DNA from: an uncultured Clostridia bacterium | Lineage (GTDB): Bacteria > Bacillota > Clostridia > Christensenellales > Borkfalkiaceae | DNA: 64,000 nt | Assembly (NCBI GenBank): GCA_947087265.1 | Contig: CAMUBY010000002.1 | Span: 204,842 to 268,841, forward strand | Reading direction: 5' to 3' | Shown here: positions 52,462 through 62,556 of the stretch, piece after piece | How the letters are laid out: each line of letters starts with the position of its first letter | Position numbering within the stretch: position 1 is the stretch's first letter | Notes under the pieces: generated by a model | Told to the model about the DNA's origin: nothing | Database searches by the model: none | What the model saw: only the letters and a program-made list of their open reading frames with translations | Program-made: the position numbers and the translations under genes

Positions 52462-53769
52462 TTAATTCTTTTCGTTGAGGCAAGCAATACCGGGGAGAAC
52501 CTTGCCTTCGAAGAGTTCGAGAGAAGCGCCGCCGCCCGTCGAAATGTGCGTAATCTTATCCGCAAAGCCGAGTTGCGTGCAAGCCGCCGCGCTGTCGCCG
52601 CCGCCGACAATCGTCGTTGCGCCTTTCGCCGCTGCCAAGGCTTCCGCAACCGCAACGGTGCCTTTCGCAAGCGTGGGGTTCTCGAACACGCCCATCGGTC
52701 CGTTCCAAATAACCGTCTTTGCGTTCTTTACTTTCTCCGCAAAAATCTTTCTCGTTTCTTCGCCGATATCAAGTCCCATATAATCGTCGGGAATTTCGCT
52801 CGATTTTACCGTTTTCACGGTTACGGGTCCGTCGATGGGGTCGGGGAATTCCTTGCTCACAACGGTGTCCACGGGCAACAGCAATTCCTTGCCCTGCGCC
52901 TTTGCCTTGGCAATCATCTCCTTGCAGTAGTCGATTTTTTCGTCGTCCACAAGCGAAGTGCCGATTTTGCCGCCCTGCGCTTTGAGGAAGGTATACGCCA
53001 TGCCGCCGCCGATAATCAAAGTATCGCATTTTTCAAGCAGGTTGGAAATGACGTTGAGTTTATCCGCAACTTTCGCGCCGCCCAAAATTGCAACAAAGGG
53101 GTGGGTGGGGTGTTCGAGCGAATCCGCCATGACGGTGAGTTCCTTTTCGATGAGGAAGCCGCAGACGGCGGTTTTTACCAAGCCGTATTCCACAATCGCC
53201 GCCGTGGAAGCGTGCGAGCGGTGCGCCGTGCCGAATGCGTCGTTTACATAGATATCGCAGTAAGAAGCGAGTTTTTTGCAGAATTCGAGGTCTTTCTTTT
53301 CCTCTTCCCAATGGAAACGGAGGTTTTCAAGCAGTACGCATTCGCCCTCTTTGCAAGCGGCAACTTTTTCCTGTGCGTCTTTGCCGACCACGTCGGTTGC
53401 GAACGTTACTTTTCCGCCGAGCAGTTCGTTCAGGCGTTTTGCGACGGGCGCAAGCGTGAGTTTCTTCGGCTCGTCCTTTTTCGCTTTCTCGATGATTGCT
53501 TCCGCGGTGGTTTCGCCCGCGTCTACTTTTTTCTTGTCTTTCTTATTGAGTTTCACTTCGTCCGAGAAGATGGAGTGCGGTTTGCCCATGTGCGAGCAAA
53601 GCGTAATTTTCGCGCCCTGTTCCATTAAATATTTGATGGTGGGCAATGCGCCGATAATACGGTTTTCATCGGTAATAGCGCCGTCTTTCATGGGAACGTT
53701 GAAATCGCAGCGGACAAGTACGCGTTTGCCTTTTAAGTCTTTGAGGTCTTTTACGGTCATTTTGTTCAT
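52462..53769 (-). CDS. pgk: phosphoglycerate kinase
   Basis: This 435-residue enzyme makes ATP from 1,3-bisphosphoglycerate. N-terminal substrate residues lie in [10 protein letters not shown] (about 18-27), then [16 protein letters not shown], and [14 protein letters not shown]. The nucleotide side shows [20 protein letters not shown] and VGGGDSAAA. Between SHMGKP and LAPVAKRL there is a Lys/Glu-rich insertion of about 35 residues (66-101) not present in most bacterial Pgk, where this loop is short. The start ATG follows AAGGAG by ten bases. Confidence 0.96.
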   Translation of the reverse strand: MNKMTVKDLKDLKGKRVLVRCDFNVPMKDGAITDENRIIGALPTIKYLMEQGAKITLCSHMGKPHSIFSDEVKLNKKDKKKVDAGETTAEAIIEKAKKDEPKKLTLAPVAKRLNELLGGKVTFATDVVGKDAQEKVAACKEGECVLLENLRFHWEEEKKDLEFCKKLASYCDIYVNDAFGTAHRSHASTAAIVEYGLVKTAVCGFLIEKELTVMADSLEHPTHPFVAILGGAKVADKLNVISNLLEKCDTLIIGGGMAYTFLKAQGGKIGTSLVDDEKIDYCKEMIAKAKAQGKELLLPVDTVVSKEFPDPIDGPVTVKTVKSSEIPDDYMGLDIGEETRKIFAEKVKNAKTVIWNGPMGVFENPTLAKGTVAVAEALAAAKGATTIVGGGDSAAACTQLGFADKITHISTGGGASLELFEGKVLPGIACLNEKN

Positions 53770-53807
53770 AGAAAAGTTACTCCTTGTAATATGAAAATTC
53801 TTCCAAT

Positions 53808-53836
53808 ATCATAAAACTTTTCGCGGAATTTGTCAA
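53808..53836 (-). promoter_or_regulatory. promoter of pgk
   Basis: On the minus strand, TTGACA (53831-53836), a 17-bp spacer and TATGAT (53808-53813). Confidence 0.75.
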
Positions 53837-53889
53837 TACTCACTGCGCAAAATTCTTTGTGTTTTTATTAAAATATTGTTAAAATTCGT

Positions 53890-53918
53890 TTGACAAAAAA
53901 AAGGCGGTTTGGTAAAAT
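53890..53918 (+). promoter_or_regulatory. main promoter of the str operon
   Basis: TTGACA (53890-53895), a 17-bp spacer and TAAAAT (53913-53918). The leader of about 113 bases contains CAGCCGTTTTGCGGCTTTG, a possible small hairpin. Confidence 0.8.
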
Positions 53919-54037
53919 GTTCTATGTCTGTAAATAGGCGTATTTTTTTGTGCGCCGTTTTTACAAAAGGACGAGCTTCTTTCAGCCGTTTTGCGGCTTT
54001 GAGAATATTCCGAAAATAAGAACAAGGAGGAGAAAAG

Positions 54038-54409
54038 ATGCCTACAATCAACCAGCTCATCAAGAAAGGCAGAGAAAAGGAAGCGTTCAAATCCAAGAGC
54101 CCCATTCTCGACAGATGCCCCCAAAAACGCGGCGTTTGCCTTTCCGTAACGACGACTTCCCCCAAGAAGCCTAACTCGGCGCTTCGGAAAATCGCGAGAG
54201 TCCGTTTGACCAACAAGCAGGAAGGTACCGTTTACATTCCCGGCGAAGGCCACAACTTGCAGGAACACAGTTCCGTGCTTATCCGCGGCGGAAGAGTCAA
54301 AGATTTGCCCGGCGTGCGTTACCACATTGTCCGCGGTGCGCTCGATACGGCAGGCGTTGCAAAGCGCAAACAGTCGCGCAGCAAGTACGGCGCAAAACGC
54401 CCTAAGTAA
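54038..54409 (+). CDS. rpsL: 30S ribosomal protein S12
   Basis: This 123-residue decoding-centre protein has CPQKRGVC (about 27-34), the KKPNSALRK loop, [35 protein letters not shown], and the basic C-terminus [11 protein letters not shown]. The segment after GVC reads [10 protein letters not shown] where many bacteria have TRVYTTTPKK, a mild deviation near the streptomycin-resistance Lys, which is retained. It is the first gene of the str operon (rpsL, rpsG, fusA, tuf), with SD AAGGAGGAG. Confidence 0.97.
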   Translation: MPTINQLIKKGREKEAFKSKSPILDRCPQKRGVCLSVTTTSPKKPNSALRKIARVRLTNKQEGTVYIPGEGHNLQEHSSVLIRGGRVKDLPGVRYHIVRGALDTAGVAKRKQSRSKYGAKRPK

Positions 54410-54643
54410 TACTTGCAGTTTTCAGTTCGTAAAAGCGTTTGGTGAAAACGCCGCAGCGAAAAGTCTTACCTACTTATTTCGGAATATTACCCGAAGAAGT
54501 AGGCAGTATCTCCCCAGAGGGAGAGAAGGTTTGCTACCTTATATATATAAGGCAAGCAATAGCTTTACTGAAGGGTGGCTTTCCAAAACGGAAGCCCTCG
54601 CGGAAATAGTCCGCAAAACTACTTAAAAAGGAGGATACTCAAA
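54410..54643 (+). other. structured rpsL-rpsG intergenic region
   Basis: These 234 bases hold no gene but several hairpins in series. The arms are CCTACTT/AAGTAGG (about 54469-54503), CTCCC/GGGAG, CCTTA/TAAGG around TATATA (about 54537-54553), GGCTTCC-type pairing near 54572-54597, and GCGGA/TCCGC (54600-54614). No long U-tract follows, so they are not obvious terminators. A regulatory role in S7/S12 balance is possible. Confidence 0.55.
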
Positions 54644-55114
54644 ATGCCCAGAAGAGGGAAAATTCCCAAGAGAGACGTTCTGCCCGACCCTATGTACGGC
54701 AGCAAGGTCGTAACCAAACTCATCAATCAGGTTATGCTTGACGGCGAAAAGAGCGTTGCGCAGAAAATCGTTTACGATGCGTTTGCTTATATGGGAGAAA
54801 AAATGAATATGGAACCGATGGAGATTTTCAAACAGGCGCTTAACAATATTACGCCTATGGTCGAAGTCAAAGCGAGACGCGTCGGCGGTGCGAACTATCA
54901 GGTGCCCGTCGAAATCCGTCCCGAACGCCGTCAGACGCTTGCTATCCGCTGGCTCGTCATCAACACGAGAAAGCGCAGCGAACGCGAGATGAGCAAAAAA
55001 CTCGCCGCAGAACTCATGGACGCTTACAACAACACGGGCGGTTCGGTGAAGAAGAAGGAGGATACGCACAGAATGGCGGAAGCGAACAAGGCGTTCGCGC
55101 ACTTCCGTTTCTGA
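54644..55114 (+). CDS. rpsG: 30S ribosomal protein S7
   Basis: The product is 156 residues from the ATG at 54644, ten bases after AAAGGAGG; longer frames upstream enter the hairpin region. It starts [20 protein letters not shown] and carries the [14 protein letters not shown] block and the C-terminal [13 protein letters not shown] typical of S7. It organises the 30S head by binding 16S rRNA. It is second in the str operon, 13 bases before fusA. Confidence 0.97.
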   Translation: MPRRGKIPKRDVLPDPMYGSKVVTKLINQVMLDGEKSVAQKIVYDAFAYMGEKMNMEPMEIFKQALNNITPMVEVKARRVGGANYQVPVEIRPERRQTLAIRWLVINTRKRSEREMSKKLAAELMDAYNNTGGSVKKKEDTHRMAEANKAFAHFRF

Positions 55115-55127
55115 GCGCAATAATCTT

Positions 55128-57212
55128 ATGGCAAGAGAATACGATTTAGCACATACCAGAAATTTCGGCATCATGGCACACATCGACGCCGGTAAAACTA
55201 CTACGACCGAGCGTATCTTATTCTATACGGGTAAGACGCACAAAATCGGCGAAACGCACGACGGTACCGCTACCATGGACTGGATGGTTCAGGAACAGGA
55301 ACGCGGTATTACCATTACTTCCGCCGCAACGACCTGCGCTTGGAAAGGTCACCGTTTCAACATTATCGATACGCCGGGTCACGTTGACTTCACCGTTGAA
55401 GTAGAGCGTTCGCTTCGCGTACTCGACGGCTCTGTTGCAACCTTCTGTGCGAAGGGCGGCGTAGAACCGCAGTCCGAAACCGTTTGGCGTCAGGCAGACA
55501 CTTACGGAGTTCCCCGTATTGCATACGTCAACAAAATGGACATCAACGGCGCAGACTTCTTCCGCGTGGAGAGAATGATTCGCGAACGTTTAGGCGCAAA
55601 CCCCGTTCCCATCGAACTTCCCATCGGAAAAGAAGACACTTTCCGCGGAATAGTAGACTTGATTTCCATGGAAGCGGAAGTTTACTACGACGATTTGGGA
55701 AAAGATTTCCGTAAAGAACCGATTCCCGAAGACATGAAAGCGTTGGCGGACGAATACAGAGCCAAACTAGTCGAAGAAGCGGCTTCCGCAAACGACGAAC
55801 TCATGGAAAAATTCTTTGAAGAGGGCGACCTTTCCAAGGAAGATATTATTAAAGGACTCAGAGAACGCTGCCTGAAAATGGAGGCGGTTCCCATGCTCTG
55901 CGGTTCTTCCTATAAGAATAAGGGCGTGCAGTTCCTGCTTGACGCCGTCATTCATTTCCTTCCCAGCCCGCTTGACGTCGCGCACGTCAAAGGCACCAAT
56001 CCCAATACGGGGGAAGAGGAAGAAAGAAAGACGTCGGACGACGAACCTTTCTCGGGACTTGCGTTCAAAATCGCTACCGACCCGTTCGTCGGTTCGCTCG
56101 CGTATTTCCGTTGCTATTCGGGTAAACTCGAATCGGGTTCTTACGCGTACAACTCCACCAAGGAGAAGAAGGAGCGCGTCGGCAGACTTGTACAGATGCA
56201 CTCCAACGAGCGGAAAGATATCAGCGAAATTTACTCGGGCGATATCTGCGCGATTGTAGGACTTAAAAACACGACGACGGGCGATACGCTCTGCGACGAA
56301 AAACACCCCATCGTGCTCGAAAAGATGGAGTTCCCCGAACCCGTTATTCAACTTTCGCTCGAACCCAAGACGAAAGCGGGACAGGAAAAGATGACGATGG
56401 CGCTCATCAAACTTGCAGAGGAAGACCCCACTTTCAAAACGTATACCGACCAGGAAACGGGTCAGACGATTATCGCAGGTATGGGCGAGTTGCACCTCGA
56501 CATTATCGTAGACCGTCTGCTTCGCGAATTCCACGTGGAAGCGAACGTCGGCGCACCTCAGGTTGCTTACCGCGAAACCTTCCGCAAGTCGGTTGACGCA
56601 GAGGGTATGTATAAGCGTCAGTCGGGCGGTAAAGGTCAGTACGGTCATTGCAAACTGCACCTCATTCCCCAGGAACCCGGCACGGGTTATGCGTTTGAAG
56701 ATTTAACCGTCGGCGGTTCGATTCCCAAGGAATATATCCCCGCAATCGACAAGGGTATTCAGGAAGCGGCTAGAAACGGTTACCTTGCAGGCTACGAAAT
56801 GGTAGACTTCAAAGTACAGGTTTACGACGGAAGTTATCACGAAGTCGACTCTTCGGAAATGGCGTTCAAGATTGCAGGTTCGCTCGGTTTCAAAGACGGT
56901 ATGAGCCGTGCAAACGTCGTGCTGTTAGAGCCGATTATGAAGGTGCAAATCATTACGCCCGAAGATTACTTCGGCGATTTGATGGGCAATGTTTCGGGAC
57001 GCCGCGGTACCATTGTGGGCACGGACGACAGAAACGGCGCGAAGATTATCGACGCGGAAGTTCCGCTTTCGGAAATGTTCGGCTATGCAACCGATTTGCG
57101 TTCGCGCACGCAGGGCAGAGGTCAGTTCACCATGCAGTTCGACCACTACTCGGAAGTTCCCAAGAGCGTTTCGGAAAAAATCATCACGAACCGCGCGCAT
57201 AAAAACGGCTGA
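55128..57212 (+). CDS. fusA: elongation factor G
   Basis: The product is 694 residues, the normal length. The GTPase domain has [14 protein letters not shown] (about 17-30), the switch I segment [20 protein letters not shown] (about 82-89) and NKMD. Domains II-V follow, including the conserved [14 protein letters not shown] of domain III/IV and [15 protein letters not shown] at the end. It catalyses ribosomal translocation. The gene follows rpsG closely and lacks a strong SD. Confidence 0.98.
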   Translation: MAREYDLAHTRNFGIMAHIDAGKTTTTERILFYTGKTHKIGETHDGTATMDWMVQEQERGITITSAATTCAWKGHRFNIIDTPGHVDFTVEVERSLRVLDGSVATFCAKGGVEPQSETVWRQADTYGVPRIAYVNKMDINGADFFRVERMIRERLGANPVPIELPIGKEDTFRGIVDLISMEAEVYYDDLGKDFRKEPIPEDMKALADEYRAKLVEEAASANDELMEKFFEEGDLSKEDIIKGLRERCLKMEAVPMLCGSSYKNKGVQFLLDAVIHFLPSPLDVAHVKGTNPNTGEEEERKTSDDEPFSGLAFKIATDPFVGSLAYFRCYSGKLESGSYAYNSTKEKKERVGRLVQMHSNERKDISEIYSGDICAIVGLKNTTTGDTLCDEKHPIVLEKMEFPEPVIQLSLEPKTKAGQEKMTMALIKLAEEDPTFKTYTDQETGQTIIAGMGELHLDIIVDRLLREFHVEANVGAPQVAYRETFRKSVDAEGMYKRQSGGKGQYGHCKLHLIPQEPGTGYAFEDLTVGGSIPKEYIPAIDKGIQEAARNGYLAGYEMVDFKVQVYDGSYHEVDSSEMAFKIAGSLGFKDGMSRANVVLLEPIMKVQIITPEDYFGDLMGNVSGRRGTIVGTDDRNGAKIIDAEVPLSEMFGYATDLRSRTQGRGQFTMQFDHYSEVPKSVSEKIITNRAHKNG

Positions 57213-57276
57213 GAGGGCTGAAAAGGGCACGCAACCTGAAAAATGGAAAATTTTGCAAAAAATGCGTTGCAAAGTC

Positions 57277-57305
57277 TTGCAAAATTTCCGCGTTTCAGTT
57301 ATAAT
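57277..57305 (+). promoter_or_regulatory. internal promoter for tuf
   Basis: TTGCAA (57277-57282), a 17-bp spacer and TATAAT (57300-57305) in the 208-base fusA-tuf gap, allowing extra EF-Tu expression. The rest of the gap shows no gene. Confidence 0.75.
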
Positions 57306-57420
57306 AAGTACAGCAAAGCGTAAAGCTTCGTATCAAAATTGTTTGGTAAGATAGCGGCGCTTCCGATGAGAGTCGGACAAGTTATCAAAAAATAAAAAAA
57401 TTATCGGAGGATTACTCAAA

Positions 57421-58638
57421 ATGGCAAAGGCAAAATTCGACAGAAGCAAGCCCCACGTTAACATTGGTACCATCGGTCACGTTGACCACGGTAAAACCAC
57501 ATTGACCGCTGCTATCACCATGGTTATGGCATGCAAAGGTCAGGCTCAGAAAATGCGTTACGATGAAATTGATAAGGCACCTGAGGAAAAAGCACGCGGA
57601 ATTACAATTAACACCGCACACGTTGAGTACGAGACGCCCGGCCGTCACTACGCTCACGTTGACTGCCCGGGACACGCGGACTACGTTAAAAACATGATTA
57701 CGGGCGCTGCTCAGATGGACGGCGCAATCCTCGTAGTTGCTGCAACCGACGGTCCCATGCCCCAGACCCGTGAGCACATCCTGCTCGCTCGTCAGGTAGG
57801 TGTTCCTTATATCGTTGTATTCATGAACAAGTGCGACCAGCTCGACGACCCCGAACTGCTCGAACTCGTTGAGATGGAAATCAGAGAACTTCTCTCTTCC
57901 TACGAATTCCCCGGCGACGATATTCCCATCATCAAAGGTTCCGCGCTCAAAGCGCTTGAAAAAGCAACGAGCGGCGCACCCGACGCGGAAGTTCTCGCAG
58001 CTCCCGAATGCCAGTGCATTCTCGAACTCATGGACACTATCGACAAGTATATCCCTACGCCCGAACGCGACGACAAGAAGCCTTTCCTTCTTCCCGTCGA
58101 GGACGTGTTCACCATCTCCGGCCGCGGCACCGTTGCTACGGGCAGAGTTGAAAGAGGCGTTGCGCACGTCGGCGAACCCGCTGAAATCGTCGGCCTTATC
58201 GATAAACCCAAGACCACGACCATTACGGGTCTTGAAATGTTCCACAAGCAGCTTGACGAAGCAATGGCAGGCGATAACGTAGGTGCTCTTCTCCGCGGTA
58301 TCAACAGAACGGATATTGAAAAAGGTCAGGTTATCGCAAAACCCGGCACCGTTCCCACCGCTATGAAATTCGAAGCGCAGGTTTACGTTTTAACCAAGGA
58401 CGAAGGCGGCCGTCATACGGCATTCTTCAACCACTATCGCCCTCAGTTCTTCATCAGAACGACTGACGTTACGGGTTCCATCGAACTTCCCGCAGGCGTA
58501 GAAATGGTTATGCCCGGTGACCACGTCACCCTTACCGTTGAACTGATTAAGCCCGTTGCAATCGAAGAAGGACTTCGTTTCGCTATCCGTGAAGGCGGCA
58601 GAACAGTCGGTTCCGGCGTTGTTTCCAAGATTCTTTAA
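57421..58638 (+). CDS. tuf: elongation factor Tu
   Basis: The product is 405 residues. The GTPase domain has [11 protein letters not shown] (about 19-29), the effector loop [23 protein letters not shown] (about 81-88) and NKCD. Beta-barrel domains 2 and 3 end [14 protein letters not shown]. It delivers aminoacyl-tRNA to the ribosome. SD is CGGAGG. Codon usage is notably biased toward C-ending and GGT codons, as expected for a very highly expressed gene. It has its own promoter and a strong terminator. Confidence 0.98.
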   Translation: MAKAKFDRSKPHVNIGTIGHVDHGKTTLTAAITMVMACKGQAQKMRYDEIDKAPEEKARGITINTAHVEYETPGRHYAHVDCPGHADYVKNMITGAAQMDGAILVVAATDGPMPQTREHILLARQVGVPYIVVFMNKCDQLDDPELLELVEMEIRELLSSYEFPGDDIPIIKGSALKALEKATSGAPDAEVLAAPECQCILELMDTIDKYIPTPERDDKKPFLLPVEDVFTISGRGTVATGRVERGVAHVGEPAEIVGLIDKPKTTTITGLEMFHKQLDEAMAGDNVGALLRGINRTDIEKGQVIAKPGTVPTAMKFEAQVYVLTKDEGGRHTAFFNHYRPQFFIRTTDVTGSIELPAGVEMVMPGDHVTLTVELIKPVAIEEGLRFAIREGGRTVGSGVVSKIL

Positions 58639-58654
58639 TCTTAATAAACAAATC

Positions 58655-58684
58655 AAAAAGCACAGTTTCGGCTGTGCTTTTTTT
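58655..58684 (+). terminator. terminator of the str operon
   Basis: AAAAAGCACAG and CTGTGCTTTTT arms around TTTCGG, followed by further T. Confidence 0.9.
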
Positions 58685-58720
58685 GTATTATAACAGATTT
58701 CAACGCGCATACTTGTCTAT

Positions 58721-59539
58721 ATGGAACAGGCGAAACGGCAAAATTTTATTGTGCGGCTGTGGAATAAGGGCAGGAGCGCTTACGGCGTACTAGCGTATAA
58801 CAAGTACACGACCATTGCGGGCACGCTCGTGTTTTTTCTGATTATGTCGCTCGTGCCGTTTCTGTTCTGGACGTCGCTCCTCTTCGGCAGTAGCGGTGAA
58901 TTGGTCGGCGAACTGTTGGAATTAGAGCTGTTTGATTGGGCGGCAGACTTTATCATATTTTTACAGAACAACGCGCAAGGCGCAACGGCAGGCGCGGGCA
59001 TTCTCTTTCTTGCGACAACGCTTTGGTCGAGCACGGGCTTTTTTTATCATCTGCGCCGCAGCGGAGAAATTATTTATTCCTACCGTCGCAGTAGCCGAGG
59101 CTGGAAAATACGTCTTTCCGCCGCTATCGTCACGTTTTTCGTTCTCTTATTTTTTGTGCTTGCGGGCGCGGTCATTCTCGGTGCAAATTTATTTTTGCGC
59201 GGATTATCGCCTTATATTTACTATCCCGTAGTGTATTCGCTCGTCTTTGTGTTCGGATTTTTTGCCGCCTGGCTTTTGAACGGATATATCTGTCCTTACC
59301 GCGTTACCCCGAACGACACGGTTCTCGGCAGTTTATATACCGCAATTGCCTGGCTCGCCGCTTCCGCCGCGTTTTCCGTTTATCTCAGTTTCAGTAATCA
59401 GGAACGCCTTTACGGCGCTCTTTCTCTCGTTATCGTATTTTTATTGTGGCTGTATTGGATGATGATTTGTTTTACAGCAGGCGTCATTTATAACAGTTAT
59501 CATTTGCAGGAACTGAATTTGGAACATAAAAAATTATAA
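58721..59539 (+). CDS. YihY/BrkB-family membrane protein
   Basis: This 272-residue protein has six hydrophobic helices. The pattern fits the YihY family: GRSAYGVLAYNKYTTIAGTLVFFLIMSLVPFLFW at the start, ATTLWSSTGFFYHLRRSGEIIY (about 105-126), the RVTPNDTVLGSLYTAIAWLAASAAFSVYLSF block, and YGALSLVIVFLLWLYWMM at the end. YihY proteins are inner-membrane proteins of unclear function, once annotated as ribonuclease BN. It stands alone after the str operon, without a visible SD. Confidence 0.88.
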   Translation: MEQAKRQNFIVRLWNKGRSAYGVLAYNKYTTIAGTLVFFLIMSLVPFLFWTSLLFGSSGELVGELLELELFDWAADFIIFLQNNAQGATAGAGILFLATTLWSSTGFFYHLRRSGEIIYSYRRSSRGWKIRLSAAIVTFFVLLFFVLAGAVILGANLFLRGLSPYIYYPVVYSLVFVFGFFAAWLLNGYICPYRVTPNDTVLGSLYTAIAWLAASAAFSVYLSFSNQERLYGALSLVIVFLLWLYWMMICFTAGVIYNSYHLQELNLEHKKL

Positions 59540-59572
59540 CGGGCAAGAAGAGGGCAACTGCGCGGATTACAA

Positions 59573-59608
59573 AAAAGAGAGAAGATTGTTATATTTCTTC
59601 TCTCTTTA
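59573..59608. terminator. bidirectional terminator
   Basis: AAAGAGAGAAGA pairs with TCTTCTCTCTTT around an AT loop, between the convergent YihY-like and GNAT genes. Confidence 0.8.
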
Positions 59609-59629
59609 AATTATGCGATAAATTGTGAA

Positions 59630-60085
59630 TCATAATTTTGTCATAACATAGAAGGGCAAAGCAATACCGTTTCTGATATCTTCTTTTTCTGCAATGATTT
59701 TATAACCGCGCTTTATGAAAAAATCTTTTGCCGTAACGGAGGAATGTACGGTTATTGTTTGATTTGCTTTTTGTTCGAGCATATCGCAGATGGCCGTCGC
59801 AATTCTTTTTCGCAAATAATCTTTATGAATAAACAGTCTGTCAAGATAACCGTCATCGTCTATATCGCCGAACCCGACAATTTTTCCGCCTTCGACAGCG
59901 ACAAGAGAATAATGTTTTTGCAACGATTGATTCCATTTTTCAAAATCAATATTTTCCGTAGCCCAAACATTTAATTGTTCCGTCGAATAATCGGCGGAAT
60001 TTACCGTATGAATCGTGTCGTAAAACAGTTTAACGATTTCTTTGCAATCGGATGTCTGATATTCTCTGATTATCAGTGGTATCAT
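59630..60085 (-). CDS. GNAT-family N-acetyltransferase
   Basis: This 151-residue single-domain acetyltransferase starts LIIREYQTSDCKEIVKLFYDTIHTVN. The core strand VGFGDIDDDGYLDRLFIHKDYLRKRIATAICDML holds the acetyl-CoA pyrophosphate loop, where the usual R/QxxGxG/A reads LRKRIA, a variant. It ends FFIKRGYKII, as in the family. It lies 12 bases downstream of serA on the same strand, probably in the same transcript. It is AT-richer than its neighbours. Its substrate is unknown. Confidence 0.85.
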   Translation of the reverse strand: MIPLIIREYQTSDCKEIVKLFYDTIHTVNSADYSTEQLNVWATENIDFEKWNQSLQKHYSLVAVEGGKIVGFGDIDDDGYLDRLFIHKDYLRKRIATAICDMLEQKANQTITVHSSVTAKDFFIKRGYKIIAEKEDIRNGIALPFYVMTKL

Positions 60086-60097
60086 ATTGTTTTCGGT

Positions 60098-61252
60098 TTA
60101 TATCATTCTCACGCGGATAACGCCTTGAATGTTTCGGAGCAATTCCAACGTCGCCGCGGCGGGTACGTCGTCTAAATCCAGAATCAAATAGGCGTAATCG
60201 CCTTTGCTTTGGTCTTGAATATGTGCGACGTTGATGCCCTGCGAAGCCACAACCGAAAGTATTTTAGAAAGAATTTCTTTGATGTTTTTGTGGTGGATAC
60301 ATACGCGCGCTTTGCTCGTTCTCGGCATGGAAACGGAAGGGTAATTCACGCTGTTCGTAATATTGCCGTTTTCGAGATAGTCGGTGAGTTGTTTGCCCGC
60401 CATATACGCGCAATTGTCTTCCGCTTCGGGCGTGCTCGCGCCGAGGTGGGGCACGCAGATGACGTTCGGTTTGCCGAGCAGGGTTTCATCGGGAAAGTCG
60501 GTGATATAACGTGAAATTTTACCGCTCTCCGCCGCTTCCGCAATATCTTTGCTGACGACAAGTTCGCCGCGCGCGTTGTTGATAATCACTGCGCCGTCTT
60601 TGCAGGCGGTAATCGTCTTTTGGTTGATGATTCCCTTTGTTTCGGGGGTGAGGGGAACGTGCAGCGTAATATAATCGCACGATGCAAATATATCGCTTAA
60701 GTTTGCGGTAAATTCCACGCGCGAATTCAGAAGCCACGCGCTTCTGACAGAGATAAAGGGGTCGTAACCCACGACGTTCATGCCGAGTTCGATGGCGGCG
60801 TTTGCAACCGCCGCGCCGATAGCGCCGAGTCCCACGACGCCGAGCCGTTTGCCGAGCACTTCACCGCCCGCAAACTTGCCTTTTCCTTTTTCTACAAGTT
60901 TTCCGATTTCGTTCTGACCTTTTAAGGTCTTTGCCCAATCGATTGCGTCAATAATTTTTCTGCCGCCGAGAAACAACTCGCAAAGCACAAGTTCTTTCAC
61001 GGCGTTAGCGTTCGCGCCCGGGGTGTTGAATACCACAATGCCCTGTTCGGTACATTTGTCTACGGGAATGTTGTTTACGCCTGCGCCTGCGCGCGCCACG
61101 GCGAGCAGGTTTTTGTCCAGCGGATAATCGTGCATTGCATAAGAACGCAACATAATTCCATCGGGATTTTGTACGTTTTCCGAATATTCGTATCCTTTGA
61201 ACGTTTCGTCCGCTGCGGGGCTGATTGCGTTGAGTTTGAGAATTTTCATCAT
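60098..61252 (-). CDS. serA: D-3-phosphoglycerate dehydrogenase
   Basis: The product is 384 residues from the ATG that reads out from 61252, one base after the serC stop; upstream ATGs at 61261 and beyond lie inside serC. It oxidises 3-phosphoglycerate in the first step of serine synthesis. The NAD domain has LGVVGLGAIGAAVANAAIELG (about 142-162), with catalytic region Arg in INNARGEL and His in VPHLGAST. A C-terminal ACT domain (about 310-384, CIHHKNIKEILSKIL...GDYAYLILDLD) suggests control by an amino acid, probably serine. It is the short form of the enzyme. Confidence 0.93.
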   Translation of the reverse strand: MMKILKLNAISPAADETFKGYEYSENVQNPDGIMLRSYAMHDYPLDKNLLAVARAGAGVNNIPVDKCTEQGIVVFNTPGANANAVKELVLCELFLGGRKIIDAIDWAKTLKGQNEIGKLVEKGKGKFAGGEVLGKRLGVVGLGAIGAAVANAAIELGMNVVGYDPFISVRSAWLLNSRVEFTANLSDIFASCDYITLHVPLTPETKGIINQKTITACKDGAVIINNARGELVVSKDIAEAAESGKISRYITDFPDETLLGKPNVICVPHLGASTPEAEDNCAYMAGKQLTDYLENGNITNSVNYPSVSMPRTSKARVCIHHKNIKEILSKILSVVASQGINVAHIQDQSKGDYAYLILDLDDVPAAATLELLRNIQGVIRVRMI

Positions 61253-61253
61253 A

Positions 61254-62327
61254 TTAAGCATTGTCCTTTTCAAATTTTTTCATGTATGCAATGAGCGCTT
61301 TTACGCCCTCCACGGGCATTGCGTTGTAGATAGAAGCGCGCATACCGCCAACAAGTCTGTGCCCTTTGAGGGAAACCAGCCCTTCTTTCGCCGCTCCTTT
61401 CAAAAACGATTCGTCCTGTTCCGCGCTCGGCGTAACAAAGGGAACATTCATTATGGAACGGTATTTTTTGACAACGCTGTTGGTATAGAAGGAAGAGTTA
61501 TCGATGAAGTCGTAAAGCAAACCTGCCTTGTATTCGTTGATTTCGTTAATTGCCTTGATGCCGCCTTCTTTTTTGAACTTGCGAAGCACCAAAACCGCCA
61601 TGTAAATAGAAAAGCAGGGCGGCGTATTGTAAAGGCTTCCGTTTTCGTCCTGTACTTTCCATTGCAGCATGGTCGGGCAGAGAGGAAGGGGAGACTGAAT
61701 GAGCGAGCGTTTCGCAATCACAATCGTAACGCCGGCGGGCGCAAGATTTTTCTGTGCGCCTGCGTAGATGACGCCGAACTTGTTTACGTCGATTTCGCGC
61801 GAGAGAATTTCCGACGACATATCCGCAACGAGCGTGGCTTTCGTTTCCGGAAATTCTATGTAGCGCGTGCCGAATATCGTGTTGTTGGAGCATATGTGCA
61901 CATAATCGGTACCGTCGCGGAATGGAACGTTTTTCAGGTCGGGGATATAAGTATACGTTTTATCGGCGGAGGAGGCAACGCAGGCGGCGTCGCCGTAAAT
62001 TTTGCCCTCTTCAAACGCTTTTTTTGCGAAGTTGCCCGTGACGATATAGTCGGCTTTTCCGTTGTGCATGAGGTTGAGGGGGACTGCCGCAAACTGCGTG
62101 CTTGCACCGCCCTGCACAAACAAAACCGCATAATCTTCGGGGATATGTAAGAGTTCGCGCAATAACCGTTCGCCCTCTTCTACTATCTGCGAAAACGCTT
62201 TGTTACGGTGTGAAATTTCCGTCACTGACATACCCGTGCCCGAAAAGTCGAGAAATTCGCGCTGCGCTTCCTCCAAAACGTCGAGAGGAAGCGTGGAAGG
62301 ACCTGCCGAAAAATTGTATGCTCTCAT
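61254..62327 (-). CDS. serC: phosphoserine aminotransferase
   Basis: This 357-residue PLP enzyme makes phosphoserine from 3-phosphohydroxypyruvate. It starts MRAYNFSAGPSTLPLDVLEEAQ, with GMSVTEISHRNKAF, FVQGGASTQFAAVPLNL, and PLP Lys193 in YAGAQKNLAPAGVT. It is upstream of serA with a one-base gap, so the two make the first two enzymes of serine biosynthesis from one mRNA. No phosphoserine phosphatase gene is in the window. Confidence 0.96.
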   Translation of the reverse strand: MRAYNFSAGPSTLPLDVLEEAQREFLDFSGTGMSVTEISHRNKAFSQIVEEGERLLRELLHIPEDYAVLFVQGGASTQFAAVPLNLMHNGKADYIVTGNFAKKAFEEGKIYGDAACVASSADKTYTYIPDLKNVPFRDGTDYVHICSNNTIFGTRYIEFPETKATLVADMSSEILSREIDVNKFGVIYAGAQKNLAPAGVTIVIAKRSLIQSPLPLCPTMLQWKVQDENGSLYNTPPCFSIYMAVLVLRKFKKEGGIKAINEINEYKAGLLYDFIDNSSFYTNSVVKKYRSIMNVPFVTPSAEQDESFLKGAAKEGLVSLKGHRLVGGMRASIYNAMPVEGVKALIAYMKKFEKDNA

Positions 62328-62365
62328 AATTTATGCGCTCCTTACTGAATAATTGTATATTTTAT

Positions 62366-62394
62366 ATTATAGTCGTACATGGTAAATTTTGCAA
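62366..62394 (-). promoter_or_regulatory. promoter of serC-serA
   Basis: On the minus strand, TTGCAA (62389-62394), a 17-bp spacer and TATAAT (62366-62371). Confidence 0.75.
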
Positions 62395-62485
62395 GTGTTT
62401 GGGCGGAATTTCCCCGTTTTTTTCCAAGGCGGAGCAGTTCCGGAAAAAATCTTACGACTATCGTTGAAAAATAGCCGTAAAAGTA

Positions 62486-62514
62486 TTTACATTTTCTGAA
62501 ATTTGGTGTAAAAT
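62486..62514 (+). promoter_or_regulatory. promoter of the repeat-protein gene
   Basis: TTTACA (62486-62491), a 17-bp spacer and TAAAAT (62509-62514), 42 bases before the ATG at 62557 (SD GTGAGGT). Confidence 0.7.
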
Positions 62515-62556
62515 AAATGTGTATCAAAATATCTATGTGATTACTGTGAGGTAACT

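Noticed and set aside
52321..53628. 435-codon open frame on the plus strand opposite pgk
   Set aside because: pgk on the minus strand is certain from its motifs. The antisense frame has no recognisable domain and starts inside another gene.
55767..56660. 297-codon open frame opposite fusA
   Set aside because: Antisense to EF-G, whose identity is certain; no start signals.
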